Part shown: positions 51,334-58,847 of the stretch, one piece after another
Layout of the letters: the number at the start of each line of letters is the position of its first letter
Numbering within the stretch: the stretch's first letter is position 1
From: Azotimanducus sp965220185
GTDB lineage: Bacteria > Pseudomonadota > Gammaproteobacteria > Pseudomonadales > Azotimanducaceae
Direction of reading: 5' to 3'
Length of the DNA: 64,000 nt
Assembly: GCA_965220185.1 (NCBI GenBank)
Contig: OZ244807.1
Coordinates: forward strand, 310,001-374,000
Program-made: the position numbers and the translations under genes
Notes under the pieces: generated by a model
What the model was told of the DNA's origin: nothing
Seen by the model: only the letters and a program-made list of their open reading frames with translations
Database searches by the model: none

Positions 51334-52479
51334 TCACCACAACTCCGACAGGAACCGAATGGCCGGTTCAATTCGCTCGCCTCCCGGAAATGACTTGCTT
51401 TCGGTCAGTTCCCCGACAACTTGCGTCCGCGACAGCGGTTCGTGCGCCAGCAACTTGCTGAAATTCGGACTTAAGCGATCATCGCTCCATTTCACTTCGA
51501 TCAACTGCTGCGGACGCTGCTGGTCGGTGACAAGAAAGTCGATCTCAAAACCATCCTTGCTGCGAACATAGCCGAGGCCAAGTTCCCGCCCGTCCACATC
51601 CTGCGCCCGATGCACCGCTTTGAGCAGCGCACAGGCAACAAGGTTTTCGAGTTTGATGCCAGCATCGCCCTGAACCATGCCATTGTCGTAGAAGTAATAC
51701 TTGGGCTCCTTGAGGAGTGCGCGCGCGACGTTCCTGCTGTACGGCGAGACCTTGAAGATCACGTACAAGTCTTCAAGGAGTTGCAGCCAATGGCGAATGG
51801 TGTTCGGACTTCGTTCAAGATCGCGTGCTAGTGAATTAGCCGAGACCGGACTGCCCACTCGCGTGCGCAAGAGTTCAATCAACGTTTCGATCGATTGAAT
51901 ATCCCTGACCGCGGTCAGCGTGCGAAGGTCGTCTTTGAGGATAAGGTCGATGTGCGATCGCTTCCAGCGACTGTAGAAGCGCGTGCTGCCGTTCAAGAAC
52001 GGTTCAGGAAAACCGCCAACACGCATGAGACGATTGAAAATCTCGTCTTCTGCGAGACCTGAAAAGCGAGAAGCTTCCTTGAGGTCGATCGGGTGCAGGC
52101 GAAACTGAAAGTGCCTGCCAGCGAGCGAGTCACCTGTCTTGCGAAAGGCATCGAGCTTGGCGCTGCCAGTGACAATCATCGCCGGCGGCATGCCTTCCAC
52201 ATCAAAGATGCCTTTGAGCCACACCTTCCAGTTGTGCATCTTGTGCAGCTCGTTGAAGATGAGCAGCGCTTTTCTTCGGTCCCAGCTCTTTTCCATGAGC
52301 AGGACGCGATGTTCGGCGAAGTCGTATTTGAAGTACTGATGATCAGTGGTCAATGCTTTTGACAAGAACGTTTTCCCGCACTGACGGGGTCCGGTAAGCA
52401 GCAGGATTTTCTTGCCGAGGTCTTGGTGTAATGGTGCCTGCAGATCGCGTTCCACTGGATTCGTGCTCGTGGACATCAA
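51334..52479 (-). CDS. AAA/DUF4143 ATPase with altered Walker B
   Basis: 381 residues. P-loop TGPRQCGKTF at 29-38. The Walker B position reads ALLIFNELHK, with Asn in place of the usual Asp (IDE), so hydrolysis may be changed. TGSAKLDAFRKTGDSLAGRHF, a winged-helix segment (ANSLARDLERSPNTIRHWLQLL) and the nuclease-like end (DGFEIDFLVT ... LIEVKWSD) follow. Fourth member of the family in the window. ATG 52479 or 52476. Upstream GACTATT/AATAGTC at 52513-52542 may be its operator. Confidence 0.88.
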   Translation of the reverse strand: MMSTSTNPVERDLQAPLHQDLGKKILLLTGPRQCGKTFLSKALTTDHQYFKYDFAEHRVLLMEKSWDRRKALLIFNELHKMHNWKVWLKGIFDVEGMPPAMIVTGSAKLDAFRKTGDSLAGRHFQFRLHPIDLKEASRFSGLAEDEIFNRLMRVGGFPEPFLNGSTRFYSRWKRSHIDLILKDDLRTLTAVRDIQSIETLIELLRTRVGSPVSANSLARDLERSPNTIRHWLQLLEDLYVIFKVSPYSRNVARALLKEPKYYFYDNGMVQGDAGIKLENLVACALLKAVHRAQDVDGRELGLGYVRSKDGFEIDFLVTDQQRPQQLIEVKWSDDRLSPNFSKLLAHEPLSRTQVVGELTESKSFPGGERIEPAIRFLSELW

Positions 52480-52512
52480 TGTCAGATTGTCACTCTACTG
52501 ATAAAAAGTCAA

Positions 52513-52542
52513 GACTATTTGTGAGTTTTGTGACGAATAGTC
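52513..52542. promoter_or_regulatory. inverted repeat upstream of the AAA/DUF4143 gene
   Basis: GACTATT (52513-52519) and AATAGTC (52536-52542), perfect 7-bp arms 16 bp apart, in AT-rich DNA 34 bp from the ATPase start. Possible operator. Confidence 0.35.
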
Positions 52543-52616
52543 GAGCGATATGCCCGCGCCGAGACGAATGTTGGCGGCGGGTCCATTGATATGGTTGGGG
52601 CCAATCTTCGCAGCGC

Positions 52617-52638
52617 TGCGAGTTAAGATAGCGCTCTT
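52617..52638 (+). promoter_or_regulatory. shared TTAAGAT promoter motif, copy 1
   Basis: TGCGAGTTAAGATAGCGCTCTT directly before ATG 52639. TTAAGAT (52623-52629) fits a -10 box ending 10 bp from the start codon, so the mRNA would be nearly leaderless; there is no Shine-Dalgarno sequence. The same block precedes the genes at 53883 and 58302. Confidence 0.5.
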
Positions 52639-53817
52639 ATGAGCGCATCTCCTTCAACAGAAGCAACCTTCAAAACCGCCGCCGAACTCGGCGAGGCGGA
52701 GCGCGCCCTGCTTGGCGTGTCGGCGCGTGACAACACGCTCTTCTCACTACAAGGCGACGGCTCTTGGATCGCCAAGGTTCGTCCATGGCGGCCGGGGCTG
52801 CTGCCGCATCTTGATGTCGGGTCCATCCGCGCTTGGGCCGAAGAACGTGCGCGAAGAATCCAGTCGGTCGTCGTCTTCGGCTCGCACGCGCGGGGCACAG
52901 ATCATAGGCACAGCGATGTGGACCTCTATGTGGTGGGGCGGCTGAGCGGGAAAGACAAGACGACGCTCGAAAAATGCCTGTCGCCATCGAGCGTGGACAT
53001 CATTGACCGCACGAGCATGACGAAGTTTCGCGCAGGCGTGGCCGAGCGGCGGCTTTCAATCGAGAACCAGGTGATGCGACATGGGGTGCAGATCTTTGGT
53101 TGGGCACCGGAGGCCAAACTTCATATCGAACGGGAGCAGTATTCGATGGACGAAAAGGCGTTCTACTCACACTTCGAAGGCGCGGCGCAAATTCTTGAAT
53201 CGATGTTCGCAACACTCATGGTGCATATCGCAAAGGCTCAAGGGCCCGGTCTTGAGTACGTCAATTTGAGAAAGCATGTCTCCGACAGCAGTGATGCTGC
53301 GGAAAGAGTCGCGAAAGCCATCCTCACATGCGTGGGATTGAGTCCGGAGCACAAGCACGATATTCCCGCGCTGCAAGCGCAGCTTGTCCGCGAAGCACAT
53401 CAACGTTCGTCGACGCGCACGCCTCTCGGATTGCCCGACACTGAGACACTCGCGAAGCGCATCGAATCCATGAATCACGAAACGTTGAAAGGCTTGCATA
53501 CGCTCGTGTACTTGGAAGGCGGCGTCTATATGACCTATGAGGAAGGGCGTGATCTTGTCATCCATGCACAAGAACGCATGGCCGCCGCGATCAAAAACCT
53601 CATCTGGCTCTTCGCCATTATCAGTCGCGACGATCAATTCGCAGAGCTCGCGAGAAAATGTCGCATTCAGCTTAAGAGCTGCGTTGGGATGGCGATTCGA
53701 GGAGATACAAGCGAATCGCCGCTCATGGTGTGCCAGTTTGAACAGGCCCTAGGCATCAGTACATCGCTGCCCGAAGCTTTGCGTGGCACCCAGTCCGAGT
53801 TTGAGACGCTGATCTGA
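52639..53817 (+). CDS. nucleotidyltransferase-HEPN fusion protein, paralogue A
   Basis: 392 residues. After a ~70-residue helical lead the nucleotidyltransferase site is GSHARGTDHRHSDVDLYVVG, with GSHARG at 81-86 and SDVD at 92-95. From ~165 a HEPN-like helical domain contains SSDAAERVAKAILTCVGLSPEHKHDIPAL. MNT (antitoxin or adenylylating) and HEPN (RNase) are usually separate genes; here they are fused. No RX4-6H RNase motif is obvious. It is a recent tandem duplicate of 53883, nearly identical to residue ~160, then mosaic. Confidence 0.82.
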   Translation: MSASPSTEATFKTAAELGEAERALLGVSARDNTLFSLQGDGSWIAKVRPWRPGLLPHLDVGSIRAWAEERARRIQSVVVFGSHARGTDHRHSDVDLYVVGRLSGKDKTTLEKCLSPSSVDIIDRTSMTKFRAGVAERRLSIENQVMRHGVQIFGWAPEAKLHIEREQYSMDEKAFYSHFEGAAQILESMFATLMVHIAKAQGPGLEYVNLRKHVSDSSDAAERVAKAILTCVGLSPEHKHDIPALQAQLVREAHQRSSTRTPLGLPDTETLAKRIESMNHETLKGLHTLVYLEGGVYMTYEEGRDLVIHAQERMAAAIKNLIWLFAIISRDDQFAELARKCRIQLKSCVGMAIRGDTSESPLMVCQFEQALGISTSLPEALRGTQSEFETLI

Positions 53818-53861
53818 TCAACTCGCGCCGCCGCAAGGCACCAGCGCACCTCGGAAAAGTC

Positions 53862-53882
53862 TGCGGGTTAAGATAAGCCCTT
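53862..53882 (+). promoter_or_regulatory. shared TTAAGAT promoter motif, copy 2
   Basis: TGCGGGTTAAGATAAGCCCTT before ATG 53883. TTAAGAT is at 53868-53874, 8 bp before the start codon; no ribosome site. Copied with the gene duplication. Confidence 0.5.
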
Positions 53883-55097
53883 ATGAGCGCGCCTCCCTCA
53901 ACAGAAGCGTCCTTCAAAACCGCCGCCGAACTCGGCGAGGCGGAGCGCGCCCTGCTTGGCGTGTCGGCGCGTGACAACACGCTCTTCTCAATACAAGGCG
54001 ACGGCTCTTGGATCGCCAGGGTTCGTCCATGGCGGCCGGGGCTGCTACCGCATCTTGATGTCGGGTCCATCCGCGCTTGGGCCGAAGAACGTGCGCGAAG
54101 AATTCAGTCGGTCGTCGTCTTCGGCTCGCACGCGCGGGGCACAGATCATAGGCACAGCGATGTGGACCTCTATGTGGTGGGGCGGCTGAGCGGGAAAGAC
54201 AAGACGACGCTCGAAAAATGCCTGTCGCCATCGAGCGTGGACATCATTGACCGCACGAGCATGACGAAGTTTCGCGCAGGCGTGGCCGAGCGGCGGCTTT
54301 CAATCGAGAACCAGGTGATGCGGCATGGGGTGCAGATCTTTGGTCGTCCACCTGAGACCAAACTCAATATCGAAGGGGAGCAGTATTCTATGGACGAAAT
54401 CGCGTTTTATTCGCATTTTGCAGGTGCGACCAGGGTTATCTCGAAGGGACTCTCGTACTTCACAGAATATATCTTCTTCGCCAAAACGCATGGCCTTGCG
54501 GAATTGGACTTGCGGGATCACGTCGCCGACAGCAGCGATGCCGCAGAGCGTGCCGCCAAAGCTATTCTGACCAGCGTCGGCTTAAGCCCGGAGCACAAGC
54601 ACGACATTCCCGCGCTGCAAGCGCAGCTTGTGCGCGAAGCACATCAACGTTCGTCCACACGCACGCCTCGCGGATTGCCCGACACAGAGACACTTGAGAG
54701 GCGTATCGAATCCATGAATCACGAAACGTCGAAAGGCTTGCATACGCTCGTGTACCTTGAAGGCGGCGTCTATATGACCTATGAGGAAGGGCGTGATCTA
54801 GTGAACAATGCACAGGAGCGAATAGCTGCGGTGATCGACAGCCTCGTTTGGCTGTTTGCCATCATCAGCCGCGACGAGCAACTGTCAGAGCTTGCAAAAA
54901 AGTGCCGTATTCAGCTTGAAGCTTGTTTTAGGGTAGCGATGCGTAAAGACTCAAGTGAATCGCCAACCCTCGTCTGCGCATTTGAGCAAGCGATTGGCAT
55001 TCGTACCTCGCTACCCAAAGTGCTGCGGCGGACGCGGGCCGAGTTCGAGGACATCGCCAATATCGCGGCCGTGAATTCCTACGCCGTAGGCTCCTAA
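53883..55097 (+). CDS. nucleotidyltransferase-HEPN fusion protein, paralogue B
   Basis: 404 residues, same plan as 52639: GSHARG and SDVD in the nucleotidyltransferase part, SSDAAERAAKAILTSVGLSPEHKHDIPAL in the HEPN part. DNA and protein are almost identical to paralogue A for the first ~160 residues. A ~35-residue block (GATRVISKGLSYFTEYIFFAK here, GAAQILESMFATLMVHIAK there) is unrelated in sequence, the middle is again near-identical, and the tail differs and is longer. This is a duplication followed by exchange or selection on specific patches. Confidence 0.82.
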   Translation: MSAPPSTEASFKTAAELGEAERALLGVSARDNTLFSIQGDGSWIARVRPWRPGLLPHLDVGSIRAWAEERARRIQSVVVFGSHARGTDHRHSDVDLYVVGRLSGKDKTTLEKCLSPSSVDIIDRTSMTKFRAGVAERRLSIENQVMRHGVQIFGRPPETKLNIEGEQYSMDEIAFYSHFAGATRVISKGLSYFTEYIFFAKTHGLAELDLRDHVADSSDAAERAAKAILTSVGLSPEHKHDIPALQAQLVREAHQRSSTRTPRGLPDTETLERRIESMNHETSKGLHTLVYLEGGVYMTYEEGRDLVNNAQERIAAVIDSLVWLFAIISRDEQLSELAKKCRIQLEACFRVAMRKDSSESPTLVCAFEQAIGIRTSLPKVLRRTRAEFEDIANIAAVNSYAVGS

Positions 55098-55123
55098 GTT
55101 CACTTCTGCTACCGGAGGCATAT

Positions 55124-55363
55124 ATGAAAACGGTCACCACCCGCCAGGCCAAGACGCATCTTTCCCGCCTCCTGCGAGAAGTGAAGTCGGGAGAAACGAT
55201 TATCATCCTGAATGGTCACACGAAGGTTGCCAAACTGACTCCGATTGATGAGCACAAAGTCAACCGACCTGCTGTGGGAACGTTGAGTTCAAAGCCTGTG
55301 CATCTTCGTGAAGATGCGTTTCAATCACTGACTGATGGCGAACTGGCGGAATGGGGTCTTTGA
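55124..55363 (+). CDS. Phd/YefM-family antitoxin
   Basis: 79 residues beginning MKTVTTRQAKTHLSRLLREVKSGETIIILNGHTKVAKLTP, the Phd/YefM DNA-binding domain, and ending EDAFQSLTDGELAEWGL, the normal toxin-binding tail of PIN-partnered antitoxins. Strong ribosome site CGGAGG. The overlapping toxin reading frame is decayed, so the antitoxin survives alone. Confidence 0.9.
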   Translation: MKTVTTRQAKTHLSRLLREVKSGETIIILNGHTKVAKLTPIDEHKVNRPAVGTLSSKPVHLREDAFQSLTDGELAEWGL

Positions 55364-55544
55364 CAGCCGCGAATTCTTGCAGCGCAGGCTCCCAGGCGCA
55401 CGCGACGTGATCGAGTCAGAGAACGCGAGACTGATGGTCGTGGATGCCGCAACCTTGGAAATCTCGCTCAATTGGACGGTAAGAAAAATAGACCTCCCTC
55501 TGATAAAACGTTATCCCGTGGGGCGTGTGGTGGGCCAATTATGA
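55335..55544 (+). pseudogene. decayed PIN-domain (VapC-like) toxin
   Basis: It starts inside the antitoxin gene as is usual for this pair. After VFDSREFLQRRLPGARDV, where a working toxin has LLDTHALLWWL and more, it keeps SENARLMVVDAATLEISLNW, the strand-helix around the second PIN Asp/Glu region, and TVRKIDLP. The first catalytic Asp region is damaged and the C-terminal half is missing. It ends against the start of the GrdB-like gene. Confidence 0.75.
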
Positions 55545-56380
55545 ACCCCGTCGCCTACATGGAACGAACTCGCCGCTACTATGCGGCGCAGGGCTTCGAG
55601 AAGCCCTATCAATGGGCACACTTTGACGAAGTGCCTTTCGCCATGCCATGCAAGCCGCTCGCGCAGTCGCGGCTTGCGCTTATCACCACCGCGAGCATAG
55701 TGCGGCGCATCGAGACCGACAAGAGAAGCCTCGTTTCCGGATTCGTTGATGATCCGCCAACGCGCCTCTACGCCGAAGACCTCTTCTGGGACCGAAAGGC
55801 CACCCACCTCGACGACCTCAATTCGTACTTCCCAATCGACCACCTGAAAGCGCTCGCGGATTCAGGGCGAATCGGCGCTCTTGCCAAGCGTTTTCACTGT
55901 CTTCCCACCGAGTACAGCCAACGCCGCACCCTGACAGTGGACGCGCCCGAACTGCTGCGTCGATGCCGCGAAGACGGCGCTGATCTTGCGATGCTCGTGC
56001 CCTTGTGACCAGTCTGCCACCAGACCGTGAGTCTGGCAGCAAGGCATTTGGAAGAGGCTGGCATCGCAACCGTCATTCTTGGATCTGCGCTCGACATCGT
56101 CGAGTACTGCGGCGTACCACGGTTCGTGTTCACGGACTTTCCACTTGGCAACCCATGCGGACGACCTTTTGATGCCGATATGCAGCGTGCGATTGTGACT
56201 TCTGGGCTTGAACGCTTGGAGTCAGCGCAAAGCCCTCGCGCGGTCTTGCGCACGCCGTTCCATTGGGGCAGCGATGCTTGGCGAGATCAATTCATGGAAA
56301 TTCGGCCGGAGGCGGTGGCAGCACTGAAGAAGCAAGGCGGAGCTCGGAAGCGGATGCGGGCAGGGATGAAGGCAGCATAA
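55541..56380 (+). CDS. glycine/sarcosine/betaine reductase B-like protein, probable selenoprotein (UGA at codon 156)
   Basis: From ATG 55541 to TAA 56380 one frame is broken only by TGA 56006-56008, giving LVPL-U-PVCHQTVSLAARHLE. Relatives I recall have NCPVCHQT here, so the UGA stands at the first Cys of a CxxC-type motif (UxxC). Both sides are family-like: YRALGY-type start (RTRRYYAAQGFEKPYQWAHFD), RFHCLPTEYSQRRTL before, and VPRFVFTDFPLGNPCGRPFD after. Directly after the UGA, CTGCCA pairs with TGGCAG and an inner GAC with GTC around CGTGA, a plausible bacterial SECIS hairpin. 279 residues. The physiological role is unknown. A nonsense mutation is the alternative. Confidence 0.82.
56015..56042 (+). 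promoter_or_regulatory. candidate bacterial SECIS hairpin after the UGA
   Basis: CTGCCA ... TGGCAG outer stem of 6 bp, CCA bulge, GAC-GTC inner stem and CGTGA apical loop, beginning about 6 nt after the UGA at 56006. Spacing and a loop G fit known bacterial SECIS elements. Confidence 0.5.
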
Positions 56381-56512
56381 ACACCTTGCCTACTGGTCAT
56401 CCCCTGAAAATCACGTCTGGCGAATCTCCCACATAGGATCGGGGCGTTTTCCTATTTACTCGTAGTGCCCAGTCCTCCAGAGTGAATCTCTCGACAACCG
56501 GAGGACACCACG

Positions 56513-57373
56513 ATGTTCCGCTACGCCATTCTCCTCTACTGCTTCGTCTTGGGTGGGCTCGCGCTCGCCTCTGATGCCCGAGACAGTACCCCGGCGCCAT
56601 CGCTCGCCAACACCTACCAAAGCGACATCGATTTAAGCAGATATTGGGTTAGTGAAAAGCTCGACGGCGTGCGCGCCCTGTGGGATGGCGAGGCGCTTTA
56701 CTCCCGTCGCGGCAACCGCTTCAACGCGCCAGCCTGGTTCACCAAGGACTTTCCGAAGCATGCGCTCGATGGCGAACTGTGGATGGGGCGCGGCACGTTC
56801 GACGACCTGTCCGGCGCAGTGCGTCGGCGGGTCCCAGACGACGCAGCGTGGCGGCGGGTTCGATTCATGGTCTTCGACCACCCTGATCCGAAGATGCTAT
56901 TTGACGACCGACTGAGGCAATTGCAGGACATGGTGATACCAGCGCCTTCGCCGTACATCGCTTTGGTCGAGCAGTTCCGCGTCTCCAACGAAGCAGAGCT
57001 CATGACAATTTTGGAGCGCGCCACTTCCGAAGGCGGCGAAGGGCTCATGCTCCGCGATGGCCGGTCCCTGCACCGGCCAGGACGCAGCGACGACCTCTTA
57101 AAGCTCAAGACCCACCAAGACGCCGACGCTGTCGTCGTCGCCCACCTGCCCGGCAAGGGCAAGTACCAGGGCATGATGGGTTCTCTGCTCGTCGAAATGC
57201 CGGAGGGTCAGCGATTCAAACTAGGCACCGGCTTCAGCGACGCCGAGCGACGCAACCCACCGCCCATCGGCGCAACCGTGACCTATAAGCACTTCGGAAC
57301 CACCGCCAACGGCGTTCCCCGCTTCGCGAGCTTCATGCGCGTGCGGTCTGACCTGTATGATGATTCACGTTGA
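56513..57373 (+). CDS. ATP-dependent DNA ligase with signal peptide (LigE type)
   Basis: 286 residues. Signal peptide (YAILLYCFVLGGLALA-SD) points to the periplasm. Adenylation motif SEKLDGVRA with nucleophile Lys49, then RRGNRF, DGELWMGRG, the GGEGLMLRD motif, LKLKTHQDADA and an OB fold (FKLGTGFSDAERRNPPPIGATVTYKHFG). Minimal ligases of this kind occur in Gammaproteobacteria and have been linked to DNA uptake or biofilm DNA. Ribosome site CGGAGG before the ATG at 56513. Confidence 0.93.
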   Translation: MFRYAILLYCFVLGGLALASDARDSTPAPSLANTYQSDIDLSRYWVSEKLDGVRALWDGEALYSRRGNRFNAPAWFTKDFPKHALDGELWMGRGTFDDLSGAVRRRVPDDAAWRRVRFMVFDHPDPKMLFDDRLRQLQDMVIPAPSPYIALVEQFRVSNEAELMTILERATSEGGEGLMLRDGRSLHRPGRSDDLLKLKTHQDADAVVVAHLPGKGKYQGMMGSLLVEMPEGQRFKLGTGFSDAERRNPPPIGATVTYKHFGTTANGVPRFASFMRVRSDLYDDSR

Positions 57374-57581
57374 ATCAAGACGTGATTCAAGGAGCGGAAG
57401 AAGTGAATCAATTGACCATTAGGCATGGTCTGAACAAGTCCGTCCTTGGACTTGTTCAGACTCGCAAAGCTTCAATTGCGATTGAAGCTTTGCTCGCGAA
57501 TTCAATGCCTTACGGCACTGAATTCGGCGGCACATCCATGTGCCGCTAAGGAAGCTCTGTTATTCAGAGCTTCCTTAGCGG
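57370..57581. repeat. chain of six consecutive perfect or near-perfect hairpins
   Basis: Arms: 57370-57377/57383-57390 (8 bp); 57428-57441/57448-57461 (14 bp, GTCTGAACAAGTCC); 57464-57476/57481-57493 (13 bp, GCAAAGCTTCAAT); 57498-57509/57514-57525 (12 bp, one mismatch, GAATTCAATGCC); 57527-57535/57538-57546 (9 bp, GCGGCACAT); 57543-57559/57565-57581 (17 bp, perfect, overlapping the fifth). Loops are 2-6 nt. The last stem runs into the 5' end of an antitoxin gene. A 41-bp piece recurs at 20254. The type of element is unknown. Confidence 0.9.
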
Positions 57582-57594
57582 ATTTGATAAAGAC

Positions 57595-57822
57595 TTGGAG
57601 CAGCATATCGTTCGGGTTGCACGCGATGAAGGTATCTCGCTCAATCAAGCAGCGCTCAAGCTGTTGCGCCGAAGCGCTGGGATTGAGGATGAGGCCAATG
57701 CCGGCGATGCCGTTGGAACGTCTCTAGACTACCTGATAGGTACTTGGACGGCCGACGAGTTGAATGAGATGAAGCAATCCCTTGGGGAGCTGTCGCAAAT
57801 CGACGAGTCCATGTGGAAGTGA
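57595..57822 (+). CDS. VapB-like antitoxin, N-terminus lost to the hairpin chain
   Basis: 75 residues from TTG 57595 (LEQHIVRVARDEGISLNQAALKLLRR). Codons just upstream still read SGFDKD in frame, which is how such ribbon-helix-helix antitoxins begin (ITLSGFDxxL), but the first strand is replaced by hairpin sequence. The toxin-binding tail (TADELNEMKQSLGELSQIDESMWK) is intact. No convincing start or ribosome site, so expression is doubtful. The next gene's GTG overlaps its stop. Confidence 0.65.
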   Translation: MEQHIVRVARDEGISLNQAALKLLRRSAGIEDEANAGDAVGTSLDYLIGTWTADELNEMKQSLGELSQIDESMWK

Positions 57823-57930
57823 AAATCCTGTTGGACTCCAGTGCCTATTCGCACTTGAAACGCGGCGACCATACGGTAGCCACGCTCGTCCGGAAACGGG
57901 TTGGCAGATTGTTAGGTTCCTTCGCGTGCG
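57819..57930 (+). pseudogene. truncated PIN-domain (VapC) toxin
   Basis: GTG 57819 overlaps the antitoxin stop. The frame reads VKILLDSSAYSHLKRGDHTV, with the first PIN Asp in LLDSSAYS, and runs to about residue 37; after that the frame is antisense of the neighbouring vapB gene. At least 90 residues, including three catalytic acids, are missing. Confidence 0.8.
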
Positions 57931-57931
57931 C

Positions 57932-58171
57932 CTACAAGCTCACGTCCTGCAAATCTCCGAGGCTTGAGTCTATGTCGGGAAACTCATCTTCGACAGGTTC
58001 GAGCTGGGACAGAACCGCGAGCAATCCCGCGGAGCGCACCGGCTCTATGACTGTACTGCCGCCGCGTTTTCGAAGTGGAACTTCATCGCACTCAAACTCG
58101 AGCTCTCGGGGAATTCGAACAGCTTGATTCCCGCCGTTACGAAAAATCTTCGCTCGCCTTGCCAAATCCAT
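57932..58171 (-). CDS. VapB antitoxin, AbrB/SpoVT type, without toxin
   Basis: 79 residues. MDLARRAKIFRNGGNQAVRIPRELEF is the swapped-hairpin DNA-binding domain of VapB antitoxins; the tail LAVLSQLEPVEDEFPDID binds VapC in complete pairs. A vapC should follow on the minus strand, but the sequence beyond its stop is the truncated plus-strand toxin. Two half-deleted modules have been joined here. Confidence 0.85.
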   Translation of the reverse strand: MDLARRAKIFRNGGNQAVRIPRELEFECDEVPLRKRGGSTVIEPVRSAGLLAVLSQLEPVEDEFPDIDSSLGDLQDVSL

Positions 58172-58280
58172 CAGTGAATACTCCGACCAACATATTCTTT
58201 AGCATGCGCATAATCTATCAAATGCGCAACTCTGAGTGGCCTGTATCTGGCCGGGCCACATACCACGACGCTCTAAACAC
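58172..58280. other. intergenic region, nothing recognised
   Basis: About 110 bp between vapB and the shared promoter motif. AT-rich around 58190-58225. No repeat or gene seen. Confidence 0.4.
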
Positions 58281-58301
58281 TGCGAGTTAAGATAAGCTCT
58301 T
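58281..58301 (+). promoter_or_regulatory. shared TTAAGAT promoter motif, copy 3
   Basis: TGCGAGTTAAGATAAGCTCTT before ATG 58302. TTAAGAT is at 58287-58293, 8 bp before the start; ATAAG-CT-CTTAT forms a small palindrome over the start. Shared with the NTase-HEPN genes although this gene is unrelated. Confidence 0.5.
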
Positions 58302-58733
58302 ATGAATGCGTCCATGTCAGGCTTGAAAGCGGATGCGGACCGGGATAAAGGTGGGTGCGTCATCAAAGAGCGGCCTTCACGACTGACCGGCCCTATTCAG
58401 TTTGTGCTCAAGTTGCTTGAGCTTTGGAACTTGCCGAGGAGATGTGCCTTCAAATTGCTCGGATTGGGCAACCAAGACGAAAGCCGTGCCGAAAGCTTGC
58501 TCAGCGGCGAGGAGCCTCTGCAAGATGAAAATATCCGGAACCGAATTGCTCACCTTGTTTGGATTCGCGCGACGCTGCATTCCCTATTTCAGGACTTTGA
58601 AACGGAGAATGATTGGCTGCGTGAAGCGCACATGCTGCTCGATAACAGGTCTCCATTGTCACTGCTGCTTGAGGGGTCTGACGCAGGACTTCTTGCCGTC
58701 CGAGACTACGTGGACTCTGTTGCCAGCCAGTGA
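58302..58733 (+). CDS. Xre/MbcA/ParS-type antitoxin (DUF2384)
   Basis: 143 residues. The C-terminal ~50 residues (WLREAHMLLDNRSPLSLLLEGSDAGLLAVRDYVDSVAS) are the DUF2384 toxin-binding domain of RES/Xre modules. The middle (LKLLELWNLPRRCAFKLLGLGN) is the Xre-like helix-turn-helix region. A RES-domain toxin gene normally adjoins it, but none does here, so it is an orphan. Its promoter block is shared with 52639 and 53883. Confidence 0.82.
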   Translation: MNASMSGLKADADRDKGGCVIKERPSRLTGPIQFVLKLLELWNLPRRCAFKLLGLGNQDESRAESLLSGEEPLQDENIRNRIAHLVWIRATLHSLFQDFETENDWLREAHMLLDNRSPLSLLLEGSDAGLLAVRDYVDSVASQ

Positions 58734-58847
58734 CCGACAACTCGAAGGCTCATTCCGCTGAGCGATAGTAGACTTATGCATCCGAGCAGCGATACGCCGA
58801 ACTGTCATAATGTGAGTGGCTTCAAGAAACTCCATAGCTGGTGGCAT

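Noticed and set aside
51209..51571. Plus-strand open frame after the broken hydrolase
   Set aside because: Most of it is antisense to the AAA/DUF4143 gene and it has no recognisable content.
57370..57581. An integron attC array, or a retron non-coding RNA
   Set aside because: No integrase, no attC core sites, no reverse transcriptase nearby, and the stems are perfect rather than bulged.
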